The position numbers were made by a program, and so were the translations under genes. The notes below the pieces were generated by a model. It saw nothing but the letters and a program-made list of their open reading frames with translations. It searched no databases and was not told the origin of the DNA. A stretch of 64,000 nucleotides of DNA from positions 5,341,501 to 5,405,500 of the forward strand of contig NC_088303.1 of NCBI RefSeq assembly GCF_032854445.1. The letters are read 5' to 3'. This DNA comes from Liolophura sinensis. Taxonomy: Eukaryota > Mollusca > Polyplacophora > Chitonida > Chitonidae. This document shows, piece after piece, positions 1-11,600 of the stretch (within the stretch, counting starts at the first letter, position 1; the number at the start of each line of letters is the position of its first letter).

Positions 1-290
1 AACCAGTATGAACTGGACTTACCGACCGGATTGGTGAGAGGCACCACCATTCGCCGCTGTTTGCTGGTAGACCTTCTCATGTACGTCTGGAGAGGAAACC
101 AGCATGAACTGGATTTACGACCGGATTGGTGAGAGGCACCACCATTCGCTGTTTGCTGGTAGACCTTCCCATGTGGGTCCGGAGAGAAAACCAACATGAA
201 CTGGACTTATCGACCGGGTTGGTGAAAGGCTCCTGAATTATTGTGATGTGCTTGCACTCTAACCGCTCGGTCATGCAGACCCCCTTATAT
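1..290 (+). repeat. SINE tail, tandemly repeated
   Basis: This is the 3' half of the molluscan-type SINE seen elsewhere in the window, with the block 'GCTGGTAGACCTTC', then 'GGAGAG', then 'ACCAGCATGAACTGGA'. A segment of roughly 90-100 bp occurs about two and a half times in a row (starts near 1, 98 and 190), each with the 'GACCGG..TTGGTGA.AGGC' motif. It ends near 290 with 'ACCGCTCGGTCATGCAGACC', as such elements often do. It is not coding; a 65-residue ORF on the - strand is a by-product of the repeat. Confidence 0.6.
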
Positions 291-2129
291 CAGGAGTGAA
301 TAGTCACTGTTATACAAATGACTCTTATAATATTTTTGATGCAAATGTAGCCCGGGGGTCCTTTCCTGACTGGAAGGCCTAATGGTCGCTTCTAGAAAAT
401 GGTATTAGGCCATCATCATTCTTTAGAAATATCTTCACATCCTTGACCATTAGAATCCCGGTTCAAATCTAGCTCTTGCTTCTTTGATCGTGGTTATAAG
501 TCAGGTGGTTTGTCATGTACCTGACATGGAAGTCATTTCTGATTAAATGTCAGTGATTTAAATGTTATATGTACGTCGCTGGGGTATTCATTGCATGTAT
601 TTTACACAGAACAACATCTTTAAAGAAGAAAATATTCATACATATAAAAATGTAAGCGGTATTATAATTTAATTGAATTTGAAACGGCAGTTTTTAACAA
701 AAGAAGATAACTAAATGACCCTAAGTAGTCGATTCAGTCCTGACAATGATGGATTGTCTTTTAAACGAAACGAAAATAGAACCTGTTCTGTATCCATCAC
801 TTAAACATTACATTTTGTCGTATGATAATGTGACCTTGCGGCCGCTGTGATAACATATCACGGAATCTTGGTTGTAACGGCAAGAACTGGACATGTACAA
901 GTACAACTGTTTTGTAATATACATAATTAGAGAATAAATACCGAAACGGTTTTGCATACAATATTATTGTCACCGTTTGCATTTAGTTAGAAAAGTTTAT
1001 AAATTTGATGCTACCGGAAAGCAGGTATGGAATTAGTTTAAAGTGATCCAGGGCTGAAAGCCTCTCACGGAAGATATGAGCATGTAATAGCTATAGTCTG
1101 TTTCTTTTAGCCAGTCGCTTATATTCAGATATCTCTAAAGTCAGTCACACTCGCTACCAGTGTATAAGCCCTACACACTTATATGTTATACGTTTAATTT
1201 ATTGCACGGAAAATGCAGTTAGAATACTCAAGAACTCATTTTCTCGGGCGACGTTATGATTATCCAAGAACAAGTGGCATTGAATTTTTACGGACTGCTG
1301 AGTATAAACGACTGGCGAAATGAAACAGACTTTAGTATCATATATAGCTTCCATATGTAAGTATTGTCGCCCCACACTCACCACTCTCACTCCTGATTTT
1401 GTTCTGTATACATGTTCATGTATATTCCTGCAATGTTTCCTTGTGAAAAGCTGTCCGTTTACTTTATTCCGTTAGGTAAAACAGACACGCACTTTGTCTT
1501 GGGAATTCAAGGTTTGATTGGTTTTATTTTCAATTATTAAATACAGGTTTAGGCCTATATTGTTTCATTTCAAGTATCTTCGTTTGCTTGGACAAGGTCA
1601 TACCTTATCAGTAAGTCTTACAGTTTTCTGTTCTGTTATGTTGGGTTTCATGTAATGTTTCGTTCTTAAATCTGTCAGTTTTCTTTGATCGTTTAGGTGG
1701 CGAATTCTATTTACTTTTCAGAAGCACAAGGTTATATCATTTTATCTAAAATATCTCCTTTTTTATGAGGATTTGGTTTACGTATAAGCCATGGATATGC
1801 CTTATATTTTCGCTACTTAGATCAAACCTTGGTTATGTCATACCAAAGACTTTAAGTATGGCTTTTGTTGCTGGCTTACTTGGCGCTCAACAGTGAGAGG
1901 TTAGAGCAAAGAAACAGGAATGGCCCAGCCCGGTGTCAGTATAATCTGACTGGGTGGGGTATCATCTGATTATGTTAAAAACGATGGAGTATATTTTTTA
2001 TGGACAAGGTTAAGGTTTCAGTTTCACGGAGTACACGAGAGTGACGTCCCTTTGCACTGTGAGATCGCCGTTTGGTGGTATATTTCCTTAACGCGGTCCT
2101 GTTTATCTTTTAAAATGGATATTAATGTG
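291..2129. other. Non-coding, decayed dispersed repeats
   Basis: No exon with both splice sites and a family signature was found here. Around 345-540 there is a tRNA-like SINE remnant (box B-like 'GGTTCAAATC' near 462). Positions 1093-1175 resemble one arm of the foldback element at 61471-62660 ('GTCTGTTTCTTTTAG', then 'CACTCGCTACCA'). Near 1920-1960 lies a short repeat-like block ('CCCGGTGTCAGTATAATCTG'). Upstream exons of the FN3 receptor could be hidden here but more likely lie left of the window. Confidence 0.4.
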
Positions 2130-2215
2130 TGGATGGTTCCCTCCTACCAGAATGCTAGCTGCAGTCGTATAAATGAAATATTCTTCAGTAAGCATACTCC
2201 AGCACCAATCAAATA
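2130..2215 (-). repeat. SINE head fragment (minus strand)
   Basis: Read on the minus strand, this begins 'ATTTGATTGGTGCTGGAGTA', continues 'GAAGAATATTTCATTTATACG' (split by small changes) and ends in 'AGCATTCTGGTAGGAGG'. It is a diverged copy of the head of the SINE found complete at 27905-28332. Confidence 0.55.
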
Positions 2216-2501
2216 ATGATAATGATAATGTGTGAATGAAAAACGTCAAAAATGGAAAAAGGGGTCTATAATATTTTACAAATGAGGTAGATATATTCGC
2301 ATACATTTACTTTTTTATGACTAAACAGTGCAAGTACTGGGATAAAACTTTGCGCTTGTTATTAACAGATCGGTCCTTGCGCTTAATAAGAAATTGGTGA
2401 TTTGCAGTTAACTGTGGCCATAACAAAGAAAGGAAAGAAATTCATTTCTACAATTTAGTATTTTATTATTTGAGAAAAATAGCTGAAATAATTATTTGCA
2501 G

Positions 2502-2689
2502 TTCGTTTGACCCCCCGACGAAAAAGTGTGAATCTTGGGATCCGAATCCACTGACCTGTGTATGGTTAAAAGATGAAACTGATGTCAGAAATGCATTCAA
2601 GCCAGGCTTCATCTACACTGTAATTGCTTCGGCTAAGAACAGATTGGACACGGCCGTGACGCAAGAGGAGGTCAACACTACGGCAATAG
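2502..2689 (+). CDS. Receptor exon: second half of the first (partial) FN3 domain
   Basis: The acceptor is ATTATTTGCAG and the donor is ATAG/GTAAGA. The exon starts in phase 2 and ends in phase 1. It encodes about 62 residues including 'KPGFIYTVIASAKNRLDTAV', a normal FN3 F strand (Y.V.A.A.N). The stretch 'CESWDPNPLTCVW' adds two cysteines that may pair. The matching first half of this domain is not found upstream in the window. Confidence 0.75.
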
Positions 2690-5600
2690 GTAAGACCGAA
2701 TTGTTTTCAGCTTAACCACTAGGAAATGCTTGTATTTATATGTGATTCAGTGACGCGGCCTTCACTGGATCATTGTTTATTTCAGAGGAAACGAAGAATC
2801 TCTAACAATGCATTTTCTTCCAGACATGCTATGGAGGCAATTTCCGCAGAACGATGCAGCTTTATATTTCCATCTTCTCGAAAACTACAGAAATTGCCAT
2901 GTGGTACAACTACTAAATGTGTCAAGGAGCTTCAAAAAGTTAAAACTAAATATCAAACTTTGAATCGAGAAGGAACCCAGATTGTAATATGTAAAACAGA
3001 TTAGATCAATATAATCTCATTTAGTCCAAACAGTTGTCTAGATATGTAGGATACGAGCAAGAAACCGGCGCCCTGATTAGTTTAGGGTGTGCCGTCTGAA
3101 GCAAGTGGATCCCAGCGACTCCGGTTAGAGCCAGATTCACCGTTGTTTCCTCGTAATAGGTCTCATTGCCAAGTTACCAGTTTGCCCACAAATCGTCATG
3201 ACCAAGTCACCAATTTGAGCAAATCTTCATGGCCATGTCACCAGTTTGCCCACCAATCGTCATGGCCAAGTCATCAGTTTGCCCACAAATCGCCATGGCC
3301 AAGTTAGCAATTTGCCCACAAATTTTCATGGCCAGATCACGAGTTTGCTCACAAATCGCCATGGCCGAGTTACCAGTTTGCCCATAAATCGTCATGGCCA
3401 AGTTACCAGTTTGCCCACAAATCGTCATGACCAAATTACCGGTTTGCCCAAAAATCGTAACGGCTAAGTTACCGGTTTGCCCACAAATCGTCATGGACAA
3501 GTTACCAGTTTGCCCAAATATCGTCCACAAATCGTCATGGCCAAGTTACCAGTTTGCCCACAAATCGTCATGGACAAGTTAAGAGTTTGCCTACAAATCA
3601 TCATGGCCAAGTTACCGGTTTGCCCACAAATCGTCATGGCCAAATTAGTAGTTTGCCCACAAGTCGTCATAGCCAAGTTACCCGTTTACCCACAAATCGT
3701 CATGGCCAAGTTAAGAGTTTGCCTACATATCTTCATGGCGAAGTAATGAACAATAGATTACACAGTTTAAATCGAATGATGGTAGTGCGGGAAGTTCCTC
3801 ATTATTCGCGGTGGCTTTCCTGGCTCAGATGCTTAAAACACTGGCTCGTCATATTTATTAGCCCCTTAACCAATGAGGTAGAATCTAGCTCTAGTTATTT
3901 AGGCTGCGGCTTTAAATTAGGAGGTGTGTCAGGAACTTGGGGAAGATCGATGGTTAACTCGAACACTCCCGTCCTTCCACTGATCAGATAAAATCCTTTG
4001 ACTACACGGCGTTAAACACCAATTAATCAGTCGACCTTGAGTATGGCGTTCTCAGAAATCAAATCAAATTTAGACAAGTAACCATGATACATGTATACAT
4101 AAGTTGTCTACTTTCTACCCACGTTTACAGTGAAACCGGCGCCTGTGTACAACGTGTCATCTGTTCCAGTGAACAGCTCCAGCGTTCAGCTGACATGGCA
4201 CGTGGTATTCCCGTCTGGATTTCCGGGAGATCATCTGATATACTCAATTACAGCTGTTAGAGTCGGTGATGCGGATGTAACAGTCACCAAGGTAAAAAAA
4301 TCACGATACCGTGAGATATTTTTGACCACTCCCTCTCCATCATTGAGGACTATCGTAGGCTCTCAATGATGGGTATTTAGTTTGGTCACTTTGGTCAACT
4401 CATGAGATGTTCTTTTTAAGAAAAAACAAACTATTCCGTTTTCAAGTATGTGTTTCAGGTGGGAATTAGGATGATGAGGTCGCCGCCTCAGCGCAAGCAG
4501 TGAGGTAGGGGCATAGGCGTCAGTTACTATAGGATGATGAGGTCGCCGCCTCAGCGCAAGCAGTGAGGTAGGGGCATAGGCGTCAGTTACTATAGGATGA
4601 TGAGGTCGCCGCCTCAGCGAAAGCAGTGAGGCAGGGGCATAGGCGTCAGTTACTATAGGATGATGAGGTCGCCGCCTCAGCGAAAGCAGTGAGGCAGGGG
4701 CATAGGCGTCAGTTACTTTAGGATGATGAGGTCGCCGCCTCAGCGAAAGCAGTGAGGTAGGGGCATAGGCGTCAGTTACTATAGGATGATGAGGTCGCCG
4801 CCTCAGCGCAAGCAGTGAGGCAGGGGCATAGGCGTCAGTTACTACATGGATTGGTAATTAGGACTCAATATGCAGTACGAATAGAAAAGTGTCGCACGCG
4901 CAATGATACCAAATTCTAGCTGAACACAGAAACTCCGTATTCGCGGCGTAAAATGGCGCTCTATTTATCGTGCACCGCCTGCCCGTTAAAACCTTGAACA
5001 TTTGTTATGTCATCTGACCACAAGTGAGGCAAAAATCACGGTTTCAGCGAGCATAGAAAAGCGAAAATTTGAAACGGCCAAGCTTAATGGCTAACAAACG
5101 AACGTGTTTACAAACATGAACAGGCTGCTCATATCACCGACTAGTCAGCTTGCTCAATATAGGAAACATGATATTTTATGAACTAAAACTTCTTTCCCGC
5201 AGACTGGTACGAATCCATGGGCATCCGATTTGCCAGTCACAGTTCTTGTGGATGGACTTCAGCCTTTCACTGACTACGTTTTCACCGTCACAGTCAAACC
5301 GCAGCTCGGTGGCTTCTGGAGCGAGGACCGTCATTTCGAAATCAGAACTCCGGAAGTTGGTGAGTATAAGGCACCCCTAACTGTCTCTAGAAAATCCGAC
5401 TATTGGCTTTTCCTTACCAAAAGTACACACCATGCTGCACTAATCCCTGACATGCCGTGGTTGTACACTATAGTCCTTTTCTTTTGACTTGTCGACTACA
5501 TTCATGTTATTAAGTAAATTATCATGTCACTACCAAAATAAGCCCAGTCGACGCTTCATGGGTATTGTGAGGTCATGCAGATATAGGCGAGGCAAACTAA

Positions 5601-8600
5601 TGTAGTTAAAAGGTTTTATTTTACGGTAGTTCCTAAATTGAACATACATCTGTCTGTCCACTCAAGAGCGTTGTTGGCGTGAACTCCCCAGATCCCTGAA
5701 ATGTCGACTTGGCTTATTGGCTTTGATCCGTGACACGAAACGTCACAAACTCAACAAACTGGTATGTTGGACGTCCATACTATTGCAAATAAAAGACAGC
5801 AAACTTTGTCTAAATAATAACGTTAAACTCTATAGGATTGTTTTTGAAACTTAGACTGCATTGCCATGGGTCATTTCTTAATAAAAACGATATAGCAGGT
5901 TTGATCATCGGGGAAGTATGTTTTGAGATTGACACCTTTTACCTTTTAGCCTAACTTTGTTTCTAATTCTGCGATGTTTGAAATTGTAGTCTGGTACAAC
6001 ATAAATAACTCTATTTCACCTAAAGTTTGGTGTATAAACATGCATTTTCAGAAGTATAAAAACTCTTTAAAATGATACCATCTTTTTCGCTACCATGAGA
6101 TTTCCATGGAATTCCGTGGTTTTACACTCACAGATCCTGAAGTCGGTCCTGGTGTGAGTTTGTCCTCGTTCACAGACTGCCCGACGGACCCCTCTGTTAG
6201 AGATGTATACTTATACTGGAGGGTAAGCACTAATATTGGAACATATGTACTAATATTGGAAGCTAATCATGTAGGCCTAATGGCTACTAACGACACATCA
6301 CTCCCATAACTGTATACTTATACCGGAAAGTAACCATGCAGACCTATTAGCTGCTCCCCGCACATCACTTCTATATCTGTATATTTATACTGCGAGGTAA
6401 CCGTGTATTCCTGCTGGCTGCTCACGACACATCACACCAATAGCTTTATAATTATACCTAAAGGTAACCATGCAGGCCTGCTGGCTTTTCACTACACACC
6501 AATGTCATAGCTGTAATCTTATACTGGTATGTAACTTCCTACTCCCTGCTCACGACACACCACTCTCACAACTGTGTATCTATACCGGAAGGTAACCATG
6601 CAGGCCCGCAGGCTTTTCACTACTTACCAATATCATAGCTGAATACTTATACTGGTATGTAACTTCCTACTCCCTGCTCACGACACACCACTCTCACAAC
6701 TGTGTATCTATACCGGAAGGTAACCATGTAGGCCTGCAGGCTTTTCACTACTTACCAATATCATAGCTGTATACTTATACTGGTATGTAACTTTCTACTC
6801 CCTGCTCACGACACACCACTCTCACAACTGTGTATCTATACCGGAAGGTAACCATGCAGGCCTGCTGGCTTTTCACTACACACCAATGTCATAGCTGTAA
6901 TCTTATACTGGTATGTAACTTCCTACTCCCTGCTCACGACACACCACTCTGACAACTGTGTATCTATACCGGAAGGTAACCATGTAGGCCTGCAGGCTTT
7001 TCACTACTTACCAATATCATAGCTGTATACTTATACTGGTATGTAACTTCCTACTCTCTGCTCACGACACACCACTCTCATAACTGTATATCCATTCCGG
7101 ACGGTAACCATGTAGGCCTATTGGCTGCTCACCACACACCACTGCCATAACTATATACCTATATTGAAAAGTAACAATGTACGCCTGTTAGCTGCTCACG
7201 GCACACCACTTTCATAGCTGTACACTTATAGCGGAAGGTAAACATGTATTCCTACTGGCTACTCCCCGCACAATACTGCCATAGCTGTATACTTATACTG
7301 GAAGGTAACCATGTATTCCTACTGGCTGCTCCCACACACCACTGCCATAGCTGTATACTTTTAATGGAAGGTAACCATGTATTCCTAGTGGCTGCTCCCT
7401 GCACACCACTGCCATAGCTGTATACTTCTACTGGAAGGTAACCATGTATTCCTAGTGGCTGCTCCCTGCACACCACTGCCATAGCTGTATACTTCTACTG
7501 GAAGGTAACCATGTATTCCTTCTGGCTGCTCCCACACACCACTGCTATAGCTGTATACTTCTACTGGAAGGTAACCATGTATTCCTACTGGCTGCTTCCC
7601 GCACACCACTGCCATAGCTGTATACTTTTAGTGGAAGGTAACCATGTATTCCTACTGGCTGCTCCCCGCACTCCGCTGCCATTAGCTGTATACTTCTACT
7701 GGAAGGTAACCATGTGCTCCTTCTGGCTGCTCCCTGCACACCACTGCCATAGCTGTATACTTTTAATGGAAGGTAACCATGTATTCCTACTGGCTGCTCC
7801 CTGCACACCACTGCCATAGCTGTATACTTATACTGGAAGGTAACCATGTATTCCTACTGGCTGCTCCCCGCACACCACTGCCATAACTGTATACTTTTAG
7901 TGGAAGGTAACCATGTATTCCTACTGGCTGCTCCCTGCACACCACTGCCATAGCTGTATACTTCTACTGGAAGGTAACCATGTATTCCTACTGGCTGCTC
8001 CCTGCACTCCTCTGCCATAGCTGTATACTTCTACTGGAAGGTAACCATGTATTCCTACTGGCTGCTCCCTGCACACCACTGCCATAGCTGTATACTTTTA
8101 GTGGAAGGTAACCATGTATTCCTACTGGCTGCTCCCCGCACTCCGCTGCCATTACCTGTATACTTCTACTGGAAGGTAACCATGTATTCCTTCTGGCTGC
8201 TCCCCGCACACCACTGCCATAACTGTATACCTCTACTTGAAGGTAACCATGTATTCCTACTGGCTACTCCCCGCACACCACTGCCATAGCTGTATACTTT
8301 TAATGGAAGGTAACCATGTATTCCTACTGGCTGCTCCCCGCACTCCGCTGCCATTAGCTGTATACTTCTACTGGAAGGTAACCATGTATTCCTTCTGGCT
8401 GCTCCCCGCACACCACTGCCATAACTGTATACTTTTAGTGGAAGGTAACCATGTATTCCTACTGGCTGCTCCCCGCACACCACTGCCATAGCTGTATACT
8501 TCTACTGGAAGGTAACCATGTATTCCTTCTGGCTGCTCCCCGCACACCACTGCCATAACTGTATACTTTTAGTGGAAGGTAACCATGTATTCCTACTGGC

Positions 8601-11600
8601 TGCTCCCCGCACACCACTGCCATAGCTGTATACTACTACTAGAAATTAACCATGTATTCCTTCTGGCTGCTCCCCGCACACCACTGCCATAGCTGTATAC
8701 TACTACTAGAAATTAACCATGTATTCCTTCTGGCTGCTTCCTACACACCACTGCCATAGCTGTATATTTTTACTGGAAAGCTGCTCCCCGCACAACACTG
8801 CCATAGCTGTATACTTATACTGGAAGGTAACCATGTATTCCTACTGGCTGCTCCCACACACCACTGCCATAGCTGTATACTTTTAGTTGAAGGTAGCCAT
8901 GTATTCCTACTGGCTACTCCCCAGACACCACTGCCATGGGTGAATACTCCTACTGGAAGGTAACCATGTATTCCTACTGGCTGCTTCCAGTACACCACTG
9001 CCATAGCTGTATACTTCTACTTGTACACAGCTACTATAGGTACACGAATGTAGGCGTCGTCATGCAGCCGAGTAAAGTGGTGGCCAACTGTTCTGTAGGT
9101 ATCGCACGCAAGTAAAGATACCAGTTGTATCCCAAACTCGTTTATATAATTATTTCTTGGAATTTCCAGAAGCGATAATCTAGTGTCACACTTTGATACG
9201 TTATCATTGCCAGACTCTTTCCTGTCTGGTTTTGGTTTACGTTATCATAGCCAGACTCTTGCCTGTCTGGTTTATATTGGTCATATTTGTTCTGTGTTAA
9301 GGCTCCTGACTCAAGCAAAACCCACGGCCACATCACCGGTTATGATGTGTCCGTGACAAATTTGGACACACAGGAGGTGTTCAATACCAAATCGGGACGT
9401 CGACTACGGCTAGAGAGAGTTGACAGGTACAAGGTAGACATCAAAACTCTGAACAACGCTGGTGTCAGCCGAAGTCAGTCGAGTCTTCTTTTGCCAAGGT
9501 CATCTGAAGGTCAGTACTCTTATACATGTTTCCTTTACTTCCCAGACTTCAAACGATCCCTTCATGGTTTGCGCGTGGTATGCGAATTTCGGACTTGGCT
9601 CCCAGTGTAACTTTGACGTTACAGCCGATATTGTATCATTATGTATTTCCACGTGACGCAACCCAAAATTTATTAGGTGAGCGATTTTTATATCATGTAA
9701 CCACACCTTTATTAGGTTAGAGATTTCCATGTCATGCAACCACACATTTATTAGGTTAAGGATTTCCATGTCATACAGTTTCAGGTCTGTTAAGTCAGGG
9801 AATTCCATGTCATACAGTATATTTATTAAGTCAGGGAATATTTAATAGGCCAGGGAATTTCATGTCATGTACCTACAGGTTTATTAGGTCAGATAATTTC
9901 ATGTCATGTAGCTAGAGTTTTATAAGGTGGAGCTATAAATTAATTATATTCGGGATTCCCACTTTTCCATATCATGTAGCTGCAGGTTTATTAGGGCAGA
10001 GAATTTCATATCACACAGCTGCATATTTGTTTGGTCAGGATCCATCACGTAGCTATAAGTTTATTAGGTCAGGGAGTTTAATATCATGTAGCTACATGTT
10101 TATTAGGTCAGGACAGTTAAACATAATGAGTTTTCCATATCATGGAGCTTTATTAGGTCACAGATTGCAGATGATGCACCTTTATTAGATCAGGAATTTT
10201 GACATGATTCACCTTTATTGGATCCGGAATTCCGCACATGATTCACCTTTATTAGATCAGGAGTTTCCACAAGATACACCTTTATTAGATCAGAAATATC
10301 GACATGATTCACCTTTATTAGATCAGGAATTTCCACAAGATACGCCTTTATTAGATCAGAAATATCGACATGATTCACCTTTATTAGATCCGGAATTTCC
10401 ACATGGTGCACCTTTATTAGATCAGGAATTTCGACATGATTCACCTTTATTAGATCCGGAATTTCCACATGGTGCACCTTTATTAGATCAGGAGTTTCCA
10501 CATGATGCACATATATTAGATCAGGGATTTCCACATGGTGCACCTTTATTAGATTAGGAGTTTCCACATAATGCACATTTATTAGATCAGGGATTTCCAC
10601 ATGGTTCAACGTCATTATTTATTTATTTATTCGATTGCTGTTTTACGCCGTACTCAAGATTATTTCACTTATACGACGGCGACCAGCATTATGGTGGGTG
10701 GAAACCCACCTTTATTAGATCCGGAATTTCCACAAGATGCACCTTTATTAGATCCGGAATTTTGACATGATTCACCTTTATTAGATCAGGAATTTCCACA
10801 TGGTGCACCTGTGTTAGGTGAGGGATTTCCACATGGTGCACCGTCATTATTTATTTATTTATTTGATTGGTGTTTTACACCGTACTCAAGAATATTTCAC
10901 TTATACGACGGCGACCAGCATTATGGTGGGTGGAAACCCACCTTTATTAGATCCGGAATTTCTACATGGTGCACCTTGATTAGATCAGGAATTTCCACAT
11001 GATGCGCCTTGTATAGTTAAAAACTCAGTATTTGTAATTCCTTAGCTGACGTGCAGAAATAAATTATTTGACATAAAACGCTGGAATCATAAATGAGTAT
11101 GCAGACATACTGCATAGAGAGTAAAACCAGAGAAGCGACGACAGTATAATACTTGGCCACACGTAACCAGTGAAATACGGCCTCGTTACAAATACTTCAG
11201 TTAGGATTTATTCTCACTGTTCATGTAAATGCTTCAGTAGTAGCAAACTGAAACGACCCTTGGGCCTTGGCTAAAGCAGTATTAGGTAAAAAAGGAATCC
11301 AATAATGTTACTTGGAAGTTATTAGAATGAATGAATGATTATGGTTTAACGCCACATCGGCAATAGGAATTTTTTAGACGTCACTGGCTTAGAATTACTA
11401 AGAGTAAAGTGTTGTTATCACCCCATCACCCCATTTATCATGGCACTCAGTGAAAGAGTCAAGATGACTGTCATCTGCGTGATCACGAATGTCAGTTTTG
11501 CTCTTGAGTCGCTTTAGCACCACGAAGAGAGCAAAGAGAATATCTTACAAAACACACTGAGCAAAGGCTTTGCGCGAGTGGGAATAAAGATTGGAAAATA

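Noticed and set aside
3089-3991. Repeat-protein-like ORFs (GQTGNLAMTIC and VCPQIVMAKLP)
   Set aside because: Tempting as an 11-residue repeat protein, but both strands are open, the unit is 33 bp, and it lies in a receptor intron.
7252-9004. Series of ORFs around 60-107 codons on both strands
   Set aside because: They are products of the 66-bp minisatellite. The VYFYWK string in them is explained by descent from the exon end, not by coding.
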